Shown here piece after piece: positions 1 to 9,982 of a DNA stretch of 64,000 nt. Position numbers and translations under genes: made by a program. Each line of letters starts with the position of its first letter. The stretch's first letter is position 1. Source of the stretch: Xenopus tropicalis (Eukaryota > Chordata > Amphibia > Anura > Pipidae); NCBI RefSeq assembly GCF_000004195.4, contig NC_030683.2, positions 6,541,345-6,605,344 on the forward strand. Direction: 5' to 3'. The notes beneath the pieces were generated by a model. That model was not told the origin of the DNA. It saw nothing but the letters and a program-made list of their open reading frames with translations, and searched no databases.

Positions 1-386
1 CTGCCATAGTTTTATGGTATCTCTCTGTACAGGCTATGAGCAAACTTAGGGGGCTGTTCCTGCTGAATTGTGCTTAGTACAGGGGAATCCCCATGCTGCC
101 ATAGTTTTATGGTATCTCTCTGTACAGGCTATGAGCAAACTTAGGGGGCTGTTCCTGCTGAATTGTGCTTAGTACAGGGGAATCCCCATGCTGCCATAGT
201 TTTATGGTATCTCTCTGTACAGGCTATGAGCAAACTTAGGGGGCTGTTCCTGCTGAATTGTGCTTAGTACAGGGGAATCCCTATGTGCCATAGTTTTATG
301 GTATCTCTCTGTACAGGATATGAGCAAACTTAAGGGCTGTTCCTGCTGAATTGTGCTTAGTACAGGGAATTACCTTGCTATAGTAT
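1..386. repeat. 95-bp tandem repeat, four copies
   Basis: A 95-bp unit beginning CTGCCATAGTTTTATGG recurs at 1, 96, 191 and about 286. The first three copies are almost identical and the fourth has drifted and lost bases. The array is cut by the window edge, so its true length is unknown. From 387 to 570 I see only AT-rich single-copy sequence with no gene. Confidence 0.9.
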
Positions 387-570
387 CTCTTGAAGCCAAC
401 ATTCAAAGTGATTAGATAAATTCCAAGGGGAAATAAAAAAAAAAGGTATAATTGCCCTTTAGTATTTAATATAGCTGAGCAAATGCACCAGTTGTTCTAT
501 ATGGAGCCTGTACAGCAGCAAATAGGTGTTGGCTTGGGGTCTTAGGTAAGTGATTATATTCCCTGCTGCT

Positions 571-1040
571 TCTCTCCCCATGCGGTTCTGTTGGTACCAG
601 CGCCACTCTGGGGTTCTATTCCCATAGCCGCTCTGTGCAGGACATTGTGCCCCTCCCTGCCATCTGTATCGCTCTCATGTTTATTTCTCTCCCCATGTGG
701 TTCTGTTGGTACCAGCGCCACTCTGGGGTTCTATTCCCATAGCCGCTCTGTGCAGGACATTGTGCCCCTCCCTGCCATCTGTATCGCTCTCATGTTTATT
801 TCTCTCCCCATGTGGTTCTGTTGGTACCAGCGCCACTGTGGGGTTCTATTCCCATAGCCGCTCTGTGCAGGACATTGTGCCCCTCCCTGCCATCTGTATC
901 GCTCTCATGTTTATTTCTCTCCCCATGTGGTTCTGTTGGTACCAGCGCCACTCTGGGGTTCTATTCCCATAGCCGCTCTGTGCAGGACATTGTGCCCCTC
1001 CCTGCCATCTGTATCGCTCTCATGTTTATTTCTCTCCCCA
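571..1040. repeat. 115-bp tandem repeat, four copies
   Basis: The string TGTGGTTCTGTTGGTACC (TGCGG in the first copy) recurs at 581, 696, 811 and 926, an exact 115-bp period, and the array ends near 1040. The copies differ by only one or two bases. The overlapping 80-91 aa ORFs here are the same repeat read in shifting frames, so I do not call a gene. Confidence 0.92.
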
Positions 1041-1265
1041 CAGGTTCCCTATAGTAGGAGACTCCCCGTGCGTGTACCTTAATAACGGCCATGTTGGCAG
1101 CGCGGCTTGTCACGGAGACAGGAAGTGGATCTGTAACAAAATGGACGCCAACAGTCACATGACACATTTTTACTAGGAGACACTATGAGATGTTGCCCAC
1201 ATGTGTCTGCAGCTGCCCACGTGCCAGAGAGGGTTGTGCCCATTCCCCTCGTGGGCCGCGCTGCA

Positions 1266-1299
1266 CTGATGAGTCCCAAACAGGACGAAACACAGTGTC
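1266..1299 (+). ncRNA. Hammerhead ribozyme-like core (stem I not evident)
   Basis: In order the sequence has CTGATGA, a 4-bp stem II (GTCC paired with GGAC) closed by loop CAAACA, then GAA, then a short stem III (ACA, loop CAG, TGT) and a C, giving a GTC cleavage triplet at 1297-1299. These are all the conserved core elements of a hammerhead self-cleaving RNA in the usual order, and stem II with its loop closely resembles the newt and schistosome satellite ribozymes. The flanks (GCGCTGCA before, ATTGGCTG after) do not form a convincing stem I, so this copy may be decayed or may use a pairing I did not find. Amphibian hammerheads are known and are usually carried by retroelements. From 1041 to 1747 I see no coding gene. 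Confidence 0.6.
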
Positions 1300-1747
1300 A
1301 TTGGCTGAAAGGTACACCCGGGGGTGGGGTCTCGTGACCCCCAGATGTGAAGCAGTAACCAAACCTCTCTGGCTGCAGGTGCAGATGTGCATTGTCCGGT
1401 TCCTACTCACTCACAGTGGATATATATAGATATATATGTCAGTGGTTTTCTTTTCCCTTTCACGGTCACAGGACTTTTTCTGCAGTTTGGCCACAGAATA
1501 AAAACTCCTTACAAAAATGTACGGAGTTGCTAGTTACCCACACACATAGCGATACATACTGCATGGCTGCATGGAAACCAGTGTGGGCTGCACTCAGATA
1601 CAGGAGGCCTTATTTATCAAACCAAACTGCAGAAAACATCCCATGGCCAAGATATGAGCAGATAAACTAAATAGGTATCTTGTATTGAAAGGAAAAACTT
1701 GCCGGGCTGGGCCTGCAGGGACAGAGCATGTTCTCCTTGTATCCCCT

Positions 1748-2166
1748 TTAAAGGGGCTGTTCACTGAGTTAACATTTAGTATGATGTAGAGGGTAATATT
1801 CAGAGAGAATTTGCAGTTGGTCTTCGTTTTTTATTATTTGTAGTTATTCAATAAGTGTTCAGCAGCTCTCCAGTTTGGTGTTATAACAGCAATCTGGTTG
1901 CTAAGGTCCAAATTACCTTAGTAACCAGGGAGGGGCTTGAATGAGAGACTGATATATGACTAGGAATAGAAATAAAAAGTTATCAAAAGTAACAATAACA
2001 ATAACACTGGAGCCTGGTGGGGTCAGTGACCCCCATTTGAAAGGAGTTTTAAGAAGGCAAATAATTCAAAAACTATAACAAAGAAATAATGAAGACCAAT
2101 TGGAAAGTTGCTTAGAACTGGTCATTCTATAACAAACTAAAAGATAAAGGTGAGCCTCCCCTTTAA
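1748..2166. mobile_element. T2/Kolobok-like MITE
   Basis: The element is bounded by TTAA at 1748-1751 and 2163-2166, with imperfect inverted ends TTAAAGGGGCTGTTCACT and, on the other strand, TTAAAGGGGAGGCTCACC. The body carries phrases shared with other copies in this window (near 5.4, 22.0 and 32.8 kb), such as GGTTGCTA followed by AAATTACCTTAG. The TTAA target site and ends fit the T2/Kolobok group of frog MITEs. It has no coding capacity. Confidence 0.7.
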
Positions 2167-2799
2167 AGGGCAATGCACCCCAAAGCAGAAATGAACATAT
2201 TACTCTCTCTGAGAGACATTCCCTATTGTGTACAGTATAGAGTATAATGCTCATTCCTGGGGCTGTGTGCAGCGTCTCCTATTGTCTCCTTAACAGAACA
2301 AAATGCGTGGTGTTTAGTGCAATGTACATAATAGCCTCTCGGTGTCTGCCATTGGTCACTTTATATGGATCAAGGGGTAGTGTAAGCAATGCAACATTGT
2401 CAGTAGAACTGCTGGTAAGGGTAATGTATGCATTTTTTATGTATTTTTTTTAATAAAATAAACATTTTTATAACCCCCAAACCAAACAGGTTCTGTCGGC
2501 TCTTATTCTCAGTACATGGATGGGGCAATGAGGTGTTTATTGGACATCTGGGCGGCCATATTGGGCCATAGGTGACTGTATAACAGCCATGTTGGCTCAT
2601 ATATGGGCCCCTAGTCAGAAATGCCAGTTACCAACCAAACACAAGCTGGTACACAGGCTGTACCAGCATCCCAATCCCAAGAGACCCTCTTCACTGGTAT
2701 ATGAGCTGCAGCGCCATTACAAGTGTAGGGATCCCAAGATTTGGGCCCCTTAGGTTGGTTCCCCTGGAGACAGGCACTAGAGGGTGGCCTTTTTAGTTT

Positions 2800-3665
2800 G
2801 GACACCTAAAGGTGGTCCTGGAAGGTTATGCGTAAAAAGCGAGTTTCCCTGCATTTCCCACAGCAACCACTGGGTGGTGGGTTGTAATATAAAAGGGGAT
2901 GCAGCCATGTGCTGTTAGGTTTTAGTCCTGTAACCTCCCTCTGTGAAGAGGTTATCAACAGGCTTGTGTTTAGGTCAGGAGATATTGTCATAGGTCACTC
3001 TAGGAGTGCAAGCCAGGGATAGCAAGAATGGGCAGAGATAGCTCCACCGGGAGTGAGGGGGGTTAAGACCCCCAGCAATCCATCGCTGGAGTTCAGGGCA
3101 TGTAGTGTCTAGTTAGGTGGAGAAAGTGACCACCGGGGAGATTCCTTATCGGAGGGTGCTCAGGCGGGAGTACCGGGGTGAGGTCTCAGGCACGGTCAGC
3201 CTGGCGAGAGTACTGGGGAGAGCCCTAAGAGAGGGTCTCCTGGTGAGAGTACGGGGGAGAGCTCCCAAAGAGGATCACTTGGCGGGAGTACCGTGGGTAG
3301 CCCTAAGAGAGAGGATCAACCAGAGGGAAGTAAAGGAGAAGTCTACCCTGAACTGTGTGTGTGTTATACTCCTGGAAGTCCTGCCTGCACTCAATAAACA
3401 AGTTCATCTGGTTCACCATCACAGCCAGTGTCTTGTCTCTTCCTACAAAGAGGATCCTCAACTGCCTGGTAAGCAGCTACCCCAAGGGAGGGGCAAGGTA
3501 CCGGGAGTTGCAGGGAGTCCGGGTCCAAGGAGGACATTACAGAGTTTCCCAGGGAGGGGAGTTACAGTTCTACCTATACCTACCCTGGGTGGAGGCACAC
3601 CAAGTAACAGCAATATCATACCTGCCCCCCATAGTAAGCGGGGACACAGGGCTCCTGTAGCGCCA
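2800..3665 (+). mobile_element. Probable solo LTR with TATA box and poly(A) signal
   Basis: A good TATA box (TATAAAAGG, 2888-2896) is followed about 500 bp later by AATAAA (3393-3398) and a GT-rich stretch. Between them are degenerate units of about 39 bp containing GGAGTACCGGGG or GAGAGTACTGGGG (3159-3330). This U3-R-U5-like layout with no coding sequence suggests a solo LTR. The ends were not resolved, no target-site duplication was identified, and the 204-aa ORF through it has no recognisable domain. From 2167 to 2799 I see nothing supportable. Confidence 0.4.
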
Positions 3666-3698
3666 AACGCATACAATTGTGTGTTAGAAGTAGCAGCA

Positions 3699-3975
3699 CC
3701 GTCTAAAGTGGGCTACGCGAGGAACGTCTAAAGTGGGCTACGCGAGGAACGTCTAAAGTGGGCTACGCGAGGAACGTCTAAAGTGGGCTACGCGAGGAAC
3801 GTCTAAAGTGGGCTACGCGAGGAACGTCTAAAGTGGGCTACGCGAGGAACGTCTAAAGTGGGCTACGCGAGGAACGTCTAAAGTGGGCTACGCGAGGAAC
3901 GTCTAAAGTGGGCTACGCGAGGAACGTCTAAAGTGGGCTACGCGAGGAACGTCTAAAGTGGGCTACGCGAGGAAC
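3699..3975. repeat. 25-bp minisatellite, 11 copies
   Basis: The unit AACGTCTAAAGTGGGCTACG plus CGAGG repeats with an exact 25-bp period (starts at 3723, 3748 and so on). The copies look identical, which suggests recent expansion. From 3976 to 4228 no gene is seen. Confidence 0.95.
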
Positions 3976-4276
3976 GGCAAAATAATCTAAATGTCGGCAA
4001 ATGAATAGTTACGAGTGGATTTGCCAGAAATTCGATTGTTTTCTGCACTGAACTTTTTTGCATGTTTTCCTACATGTAAAAACCACCCTATAATGAGCAG
4101 GGGGAGATAAACTCAAATGCCTCTAATGAATAAATCCCCATGAGTCAATAGGGCCATTGATTAAAGGGGATATAAACACTCCAACATGTAAAATTATCAG
4201 CAACACGTTAGATACATCATCCTAGTAGAAGGGGTTATTCACCTTTGAGTATTATGTAAAGAGTAATAGTCTAAGA

Positions 4277-5331
4277 CAGTGCTGTCCAACTGGCGGCCCG
4301 CGACCCCCCTCTGTGCGGCCCCCCACCTGTCTGGCTGCTTTGATGGCTTACTCTTGTGTAAGCTTTAAATGGTATCAGTACTGTGATTAACTGCCCCCCC
4401 TGTATGGTTCTCACCTCAGATTCAGGCTGTAATCAGGCTGTATTGTTTAAATATGTAATCCCCTGTGTTGTTCACACCTTTTAATCTCTGCATTGTTCAC
4501 CCCCTGCAGTGTTCACACCTCAGGCTCAGGCTGTAATCACCCATATTGTTCCCCTGTTCACACCTCAGGAGCAGTAGAAACCCACAAATAATCCCTGCAT
4601 ACTACAAAAAGAACATATACTGAGGTGGTACTGCAATTAAAACGTTTTTTTTATATATAGTTATTGTGCAGACTGTAGGAGCAGTGCCAGCATTGTGTCA
4701 CTGTAGGCTGCCTGTGTGTGCCATACACACAGGCATCATAGGGCAAGCAGAGTATGGCACACACAGGCAGGGTAGGGAAATCAGAGTATGGCACACACAG
4801 GCCAAGTATGGCACAAACCAGCCAAGAATGGCAAACACAGTGAAAGTATGGCACATGCAGGCAGGGAAGGCAGAGTATGGCACACACAGGCAGGGTAGGG
4901 CAGGCAGAGTATGGCACACACAGGCCAAGTATGGCACAAACCAGCCAAGTATGGCACACAGGCAGGGTAGGGAAGGCAGTGTATGGCACACACAGGCAGG
5001 GTAGGGAAGGCAGAGTATGGCACACACAGGAAGGGTAGGGAAGGCAGAGTATGGCACACACAGGCAGGGTAGGGAAGGCAGAGTATGGCACACACAGGCA
5101 GGGTAGGGAGGCAGGTATGGCACACAGCAGGGTAGGGCAGGCAGAGTATGGCAGGTTTTTGCTGTACTACAACCATTAATATGGGTATGGTCATGTGATA
5201 ACATGGGTGTGGTTTCAAGTGGGTGCGGTTTCAAAAGGGGGAGTGGTCAAAACTGGCTTCCATTATCGGCCCTCCACCACGTAGGTCAGAAAAATTCCGG
5301 CCCTCGGTACAACAGAAGTTGGACAGCACTG
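4277..5331. mobile_element. hAT-like non-autonomous element with 8-bp target duplication
   Basis: Perfect 14-bp inverted ends CAGTGCTGTCCAAC (4277-4290) and GTTGGACAGCACTG (5318-5331) are flanked on both sides by GTCTAAGA (4269-4276 and 5332-5339). CAG-type ends with an 8-bp duplication are the hAT signature. No transposase is present; the middle is a minisatellite. It interrupts the MITE spanning 4229-6362 and is therefore younger than that copy. Confidence 0.85.
4740..5157. repeat. Minisatellite inside the hAT-like element
   Basis: The phrase AGTATGGCACACACAGGCAG with GGTAGGGAAGGC recurs about a dozen times with an irregular period near 36 bp, with shorter and longer variants. The overlapping ORFs of up to 178 aa on the minus strand, rich in CHTLP-like repeats, are reading-frame by-products of this array. 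Confidence 0.85.
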
Positions 5332-5527
5332 GTCTAAGACAATTTGCAATTGGTCGTTTTGTTTCTTTTATTTCACTTTTTGTTTAGGAACTCTCCAGTA
5401 TGACCCTTCAGACGTTATCTGGTTGCTAGGATTTAAATTACCTTAGCAACCAGGGAGAGGTTGGAATGAGAGACTGGTATATAAACAGAAGAGGGACTGA
5501 ATAAAAAAATAACTAATAAAAAGTTAC

Positions 5528-6262
5528 CGTATATACTCGAGTATAAGCCGAGTTTTCCAGCACTCAAAATGTGCTAAAAAAGGAACCCTCGGCTTATACT
5601 CGAGGCAAGTAGAAAGGGCAATTACATGTCCGACCGGCGCAGCCGCGCTGAGCACGGACGCGCACACGTCACAGCATGTCGCGCCGCGCAGGGGGGGGGA
5701 TGGTGCACGTGCCGTGCATGCTCGGTGCCGGTACAGGATCATAATACAGGAGCAGGAAATAACAGGAAAGTCAATGTCTTTGGTAAGAATGGAAGGCTTT
5801 ATGGGAAAATAGCTTGTGTAACAGGTAAAGGTTGCTTTGATTCTGCAACTGGCACTTTGCTTGGAGAGCAATGGGACAACATTGTGCATGCTCGGCGAAG
5901 GCCTCAAAGCTTTGGCCTCCTTTCCATCGCTGGCTTCTTCTCCATTGTTTCCTATGGGCTAAAACCTTCATCTTTCAATTTTACAGCTAAAAGTGACTTA
6001 TAAAGTAACAGAAGCAGTGGACAACTAGTGCCAACTAACAGGTATGGAGACCCAGTTAAAACAAATTGCTCATCTATATAGATCACTTGACCACACCTCT
6101 TTTTTGTCTACATCTGTCCAGTTGATGATGGCCCCTGTGGCTCCATAAAGTAGAGTTAGTCCTGAGCCAACTGGTTACATTAGCAGCTTAATGCTGTTAG
6201 ATGGCCAGAGAATGTATCCATGTAACAAGCGCCGGTGATTTACACTAATTAGTCCATTTGAA
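5528..6262. mobile_element. Dispersed element with TATAAGCCGAG terminal hairpin, copy 1
   Basis: It starts TATATACTCGAGTATAAGCC; about 65 bp later the complement CGGCTTATACTCGAGG closes a hairpin around CAGCACTCAAAATGTGCT. The same block occurs inverted at 24723-24812. The rest, to about 6262, is not recognised and has no coding gene. The right boundary is inferred from where the interrupted MITE resumes. Confidence 0.55.
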
Positions 6263-6636
6263 TAATGAAGACCAATTGAAAAGTTGCTTAGGATTGGGTT
6301 GCTTAGTACAGGCCATTCAATAACATACTAAACATTAACTTAAAGGAGATCCATCTCCTTTTATGGCAACATAGTTCGTATATAGCAATACGTATTTATT
6401 GATTGTAAATCAATAAAAAGTTATTGGTGATAAAAATACATAAGTCATAACCAGAAGTAGGAAAATCCAAATGCCTGGGTAAATAGGGCCATATCGCCAT
6501 ATAATGGCACCAAAGTCCATACGGGAGTATCTGGTTGAAGCGTTTGGGGAGGATGTTGCTGAACTATCATGTTTCACATTTCAAGTCTCCAGATAACGAT
6601 TATTACATTTGTCATATTAAATTTTTTCTTTTATAT

Positions 6637-8089
6637 ATAGGTATAGGACCCGTTATCCGGAATGCTCGGGACCAAGGGTATGCCGGATACGGGATCTTTC
6701 CGTATTTTGGATCTCCATACCTTAAGTCTACTAAAAAATCAATAAAACATTTATTAAACCCAATAGGATTGTTCTGCCCCAATAAGGGGTAATTATATCT
6801 TAGTTGGGATCAAGTACAGGTACTGTTTTATTATTACAGAGAAAAGGGAATCATTTAACCATTAAATAAACCCAATAGGGCTGTTCTGCCCCAATAAGGG
6901 GTAATTATATCTTAGTTGGGATCAAGTACAGGTACTGTTTTATTATTACAGAGAAAAGGGAATCATTTAACCATTAAATAAACCCAATAGGATTGTTCTG
7001 CCCCAATAAGGGGTAATTATATCTTAGTTGGGATCAAGTACAGGTACTGTTTTATTATTACAGAGAAAAGGGAATCATTTAACCATTAAATAAACCCAAT
7101 AGGGCTGTTCTGCCCCAATAAGGGGTAATTATATCTTAGTTGGGATCAAGTACAGGTACTGTTTTATTATTACAGAGAAAAGGGAATCATTTAACCATTA
7201 AATAAACCCAATAGGATTGTTCTGCCCCAATAAGGGGTAATTATATCTTAGTTGGGATCAAGTACAGGTACTGTTTTATTATTACAGAGAAAAGGGAATC
7301 ATTTAACCATTAAATAAAACCCAATAGGGCTGTTCTGCCCCAATAAGGGGTAATTATATCTTAGTTGGGATCAAGTACAGGTACTGTTTTATTATTACAG
7401 AGAAAGGGAATCATTTAACCATTAAATAAACCCAATAGGGCTGTTCTGCCCCCAATAAGGGGTAATTATATCTTAGTTGGGATCAAGTACAGGTACTGTT
7501 TTATTATTACAGAGAAAAGGGAATCATTTAACCATTAAATAAACCCAATAGGGCTGTTCTGCCCCCAATAAGGGGTAATTATATCTTAGTTGGGATCAAG
7601 TACAGGTACTGTTTTATTATTACAGAGAAAAGGGAATCATTTAACCATGAAATAAACCCAATAGGGCTGTTCTGCCCCCAATAAGGGGTAATTATATCTT
7701 AGTTGGGATCAAGTACAGGTACTGTTTTATTATTACAGAGAAAAGGGAATCATTTAACCATTAAATAAACCCAATAGGGCTGTTCTGCCCCAATAAGGGG
7801 TAATTATATCTTAGTTGGGATCAAGTACAGGTACTGTTTTATTATTACAGAGAAAAGGGAATCATTTAACCATTAAATAAACCCAATAGGGCTGTTCTGC
7901 CCCCAATAAGGGGTAATTATATCTTAGTTGGGATCAAGTACAGGTACTGTTTTATTATTACAGAGAAAAGGGAATCAGTTTTAAAATTCTAAATTATTTT
8001 ATTAAAATGGAGTCTATCGGAGACGGCCTTTCCGTAATTTGGAGCTTTCTGGATAACGGGTTTCCGGATGAGAGATCACATACCTGTAT
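6637..8089. mobile_element. MITE with internal 112-bp amplification
   Basis: The left end (GTATAGGACCCGTTATCCGG) and the right end, read on the other strand (ACAGGTATGTGATC, then CCGGAAACCCGTTATCC), are inverted. Between them a 112-bp segment that begins near AACCCAATAGG is repeated about 11 times (starts near 6762, 6874, 6986, 7098 and 7210, on to about 7976). This end sequence resembles a very common frog MITE, but I do not assign a superfamily. Confidence 0.7.
6755..7976. repeat. 112-bp tandem array inside the MITE
   Basis: Units are 112-113 bp and nearly identical. The first six copies alternate between AATAGGATTG and AATAGGGCTG, a dimer of about 224 bp; from the sixth on all carry GGGCTG. 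Some copies have CCCCCAATAAGG instead of CCCCAATAAGG. Confidence 0.93.
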
Positions 8090-8432
8090 TTAATTTCGTT
8101 TTTCAAATACAAACACATTAAACAGGGTGACATACAAAGAAAGGAAGAGAGCAAGAACATAAATGGTCAATTACAGTTTCCATGATTTGCATGATTACAA
8201 CATTGCTTGGTATTTTGTTTCCTTGCTGTACTTAATACCATTTAGTAACTAGTACTGTATTTCCTGGTTATCTTTACGGGAAAGAAAGGTGGAGGGGGGG
8301 GGTAGGTAGGTCAGAGCAGCTCTATGATAACAAGTTCCTAGGTATTTGGTTAGGTTTTTATGTTCTGTTGAAAGCAGATTCAGTATCGTGTAACAGGGTA
8401 CAGGCTATATATATATATATATTTTTTTTTTT

Positions 8433-8745
8433 TTAATTGTGTTTTGCTGACATGTGGTGATACTTGAGTCTGGATAGGGTTGCTAGTAATTTGTTGTATT
8501 CTGGGGATTCTTTGTATAGAATCTGGGTTGTCCAGACTTTAGTGAAATGTTCACGTGATTTAATAGTGTGTGTCAGCATTTCCTCCATTCTCATTATGTG
8601 GTTCAGCTCTATCGCCCAGTCTCCCACTGTTGGTCTGGTGCTTTTCCAAAGTCTGGGTATTACTGTTCTGGCTGCCGTTAATGAGAAGGCAAGGAATCCA
8701 TTTTGTTTAATAGGTATTTGCATATTAGTTGGGGGAATAGAGAGT
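8433..8745 (-). pseudogene. L1/Tx1 ORF2 C-terminal tail
   Basis: The minus-strand frame reads SLTAARTVIPRLWKSTRPTV and DWAIELNHIMRMEE, the region after the RT domain of L1/Tx1-type ORF2 proteins (the family pattern is 'A+ IP+ WK P ... W ... MEE'). The 5' side is cut exactly at the Harbinger MITE, beyond which the same protein resumes at 9235. Confidence 0.7.
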
Positions 8746-8747
8746 AA

Positions 8748-9231
8748 AGGTGCCCATACACGTTAAGATTCGCTCGCTAGGCAAGGTCGCCAAGCGAGCG
8801 GATCTTTACCCAATATCCCCACCGACGGGTGGGCGATATCAGGGAGCATGTAGGCTAATTCCCTGGTGCCAAATGATTGAATTATATTGGCGGCAATGGG
8901 GCAGTCGGTTCGGGGACCACATCAACCAGTCCCCAATCCCCGATCCGACTGAATTTCCTAACCTGGCCGATCGATATCTGCCCAATTTCAGGCCAGATAT
9001 CGGTCGGGCAGGCCCCTCAACCCCCCATGCCCCCTATGGAAACCCTCAAGTAGCCATCCTCACAGAAGCCCAGAGTTCTCATTTCCCAGGGGGGCCACCG
9101 CAACAACAACGCTGCAGTCTCTCCAATTTCAGGCCAGATATCGGTCGGGCAGGCCCCTCATTTCTGCCCCTAAACGGGCCGATAAGCTGCCGATTCTTTC
9201 CAAGGGACCATCGGCCCCGGTATGGGGACCT
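8748..9231. mobile_element. PIF/Harbinger-like MITE, TAA target duplication
   Basis: The left end AGGTGCCCATACACG (8748) and the right end, complement AGGTCCCCATACCGG (ending 9231), are inverted. TAA flanks both sides (8745-8747 and 9232-9234). A 3-bp TAA duplication is typical of PIF/Harbinger. The interior contains two direct copies of a segment including AATTTCAGGCCAGATATCGG (about 8980 and 9126). No transposase is present. Confidence 0.8.
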
Positions 9232-9234
9232 TAA

Positions 9235-9960
9235 GGCTAGAGCTGGATCAGGCTGGAGCTCAAGACATAGGACTTTAGAGATGGTTTTGGACACTAAGGT
9301 CCAGAAGGGTTGTAAATTGGAGCATTCCCACCATATGTGTTTCATGTCACCCTTTTGGGTGTTGCATCGCCGGCATTTATCTGATACATTGGGGAATATG
9401 GTATGCAGGGTGGCCGGGCATTTATATCATCTAGCGACAATCTGCGCTTTAGTGTGTGTTAGGGTAAAGCTGTCCTCCCACTCCTTTTCTGTATAAGAAT
9501 GATTAAAATCTTTTTCCCATTGTTGCGTGAAGTGGGGAGGCTGCTTACCCTTCAGGTCTAGTAATATAGCATAGATTTGAGAGATGGTGTGAGATGGGGG
9601 GTCCCTGGCCAGGCATATATCACCAAAGGTTGTTGTGTTGTGTTGTGTCCCTGAGCAGCTTTTCTCTCTCCGGATGTGTTTGTAACCAATGTGTCAGTTG
9701 ATGGGATGCAAATTTTTGTGAGAAGCTCTGTATTGGGGCTTGCATGATTTTGTCCAGTGGTAGTAACCCTGTGGGGGCTCATATTTGTATGAAGGGTAGG
9801 TTCTCAGTGTGTCTTCTATTAAGAAAGCCATGGCTGAGAAGACCTGGGGGGGAAGGAAGGATTTCCTATTAGAGGTGTCATAGGTCCATTACTGTGTGAG
9901 AGTGGTTAGTGTTTTAGGAGGTTATCCCAGGTTGGGAGTATTTGTTTTAATATCACTGGG
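9235..9960 (-). pseudogene. L1/Tx1 ORF2 C-terminal zinc-knuckle region
   Basis: Minus-strand reading gives NVSDKCRRCNTQKGDMKHIW and then WECSNLQPFW, the C-x2-C ... H-x3-x-C knuckle found near the C terminus of L1-clade ORF2 proteins. The sequence further upstream (to 9960) is too decayed to read continuously. It joins, across the CR1 insertion, the RT piece beyond 14457. Confidence 0.65.
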
Positions 9961-9982
9961 AGGGTATTACTATGTTGAGGGA

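Larger units (their letters stand above)
4229..6362. mobile_element. T2-like MITE, second copy, split by two insertions
   Basis: Three pieces match the MITE at 1748-2166 in the same order: 4229-4276 (GGGGTTATTCACC and onward), 5340-5527 (TGCAATTGGTC, GGTTGCTAGG, AAATTACCTTAGCAACC) and 6262-6362 (AATGAAGACCAATTG to the right end). The first gap is a hAT-like element and the second a repeat with TATAAGCCGAG ends. The terminal TTAA on the left has decayed. Confidence 0.65.

Noticed and set aside
3117..3731. 204-aa plus-strand ORF
   Set aside because: It spans a likely LTR with poly(A) signal and runs into the 25-bp array; no domain or conserved start.
3699..3975. Regular short repeats that could look like a CRISPR array
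   Set aside because: The 25-bp units are head-to-tail with no unique spacers, and the genome is a vertebrate.
4698..5234. 178-aa minus-strand Cys/His/Pro-rich ORF that could look like a zinc-finger protein
   Set aside because: CHT-LP repeats are translations of the minisatellite inside the hAT-like element.
8750..9496. 248-aa plus-strand ORF
   Set aside because: It crosses the boundary of the Harbinger MITE into antisense LINE sequence, so it is chance.
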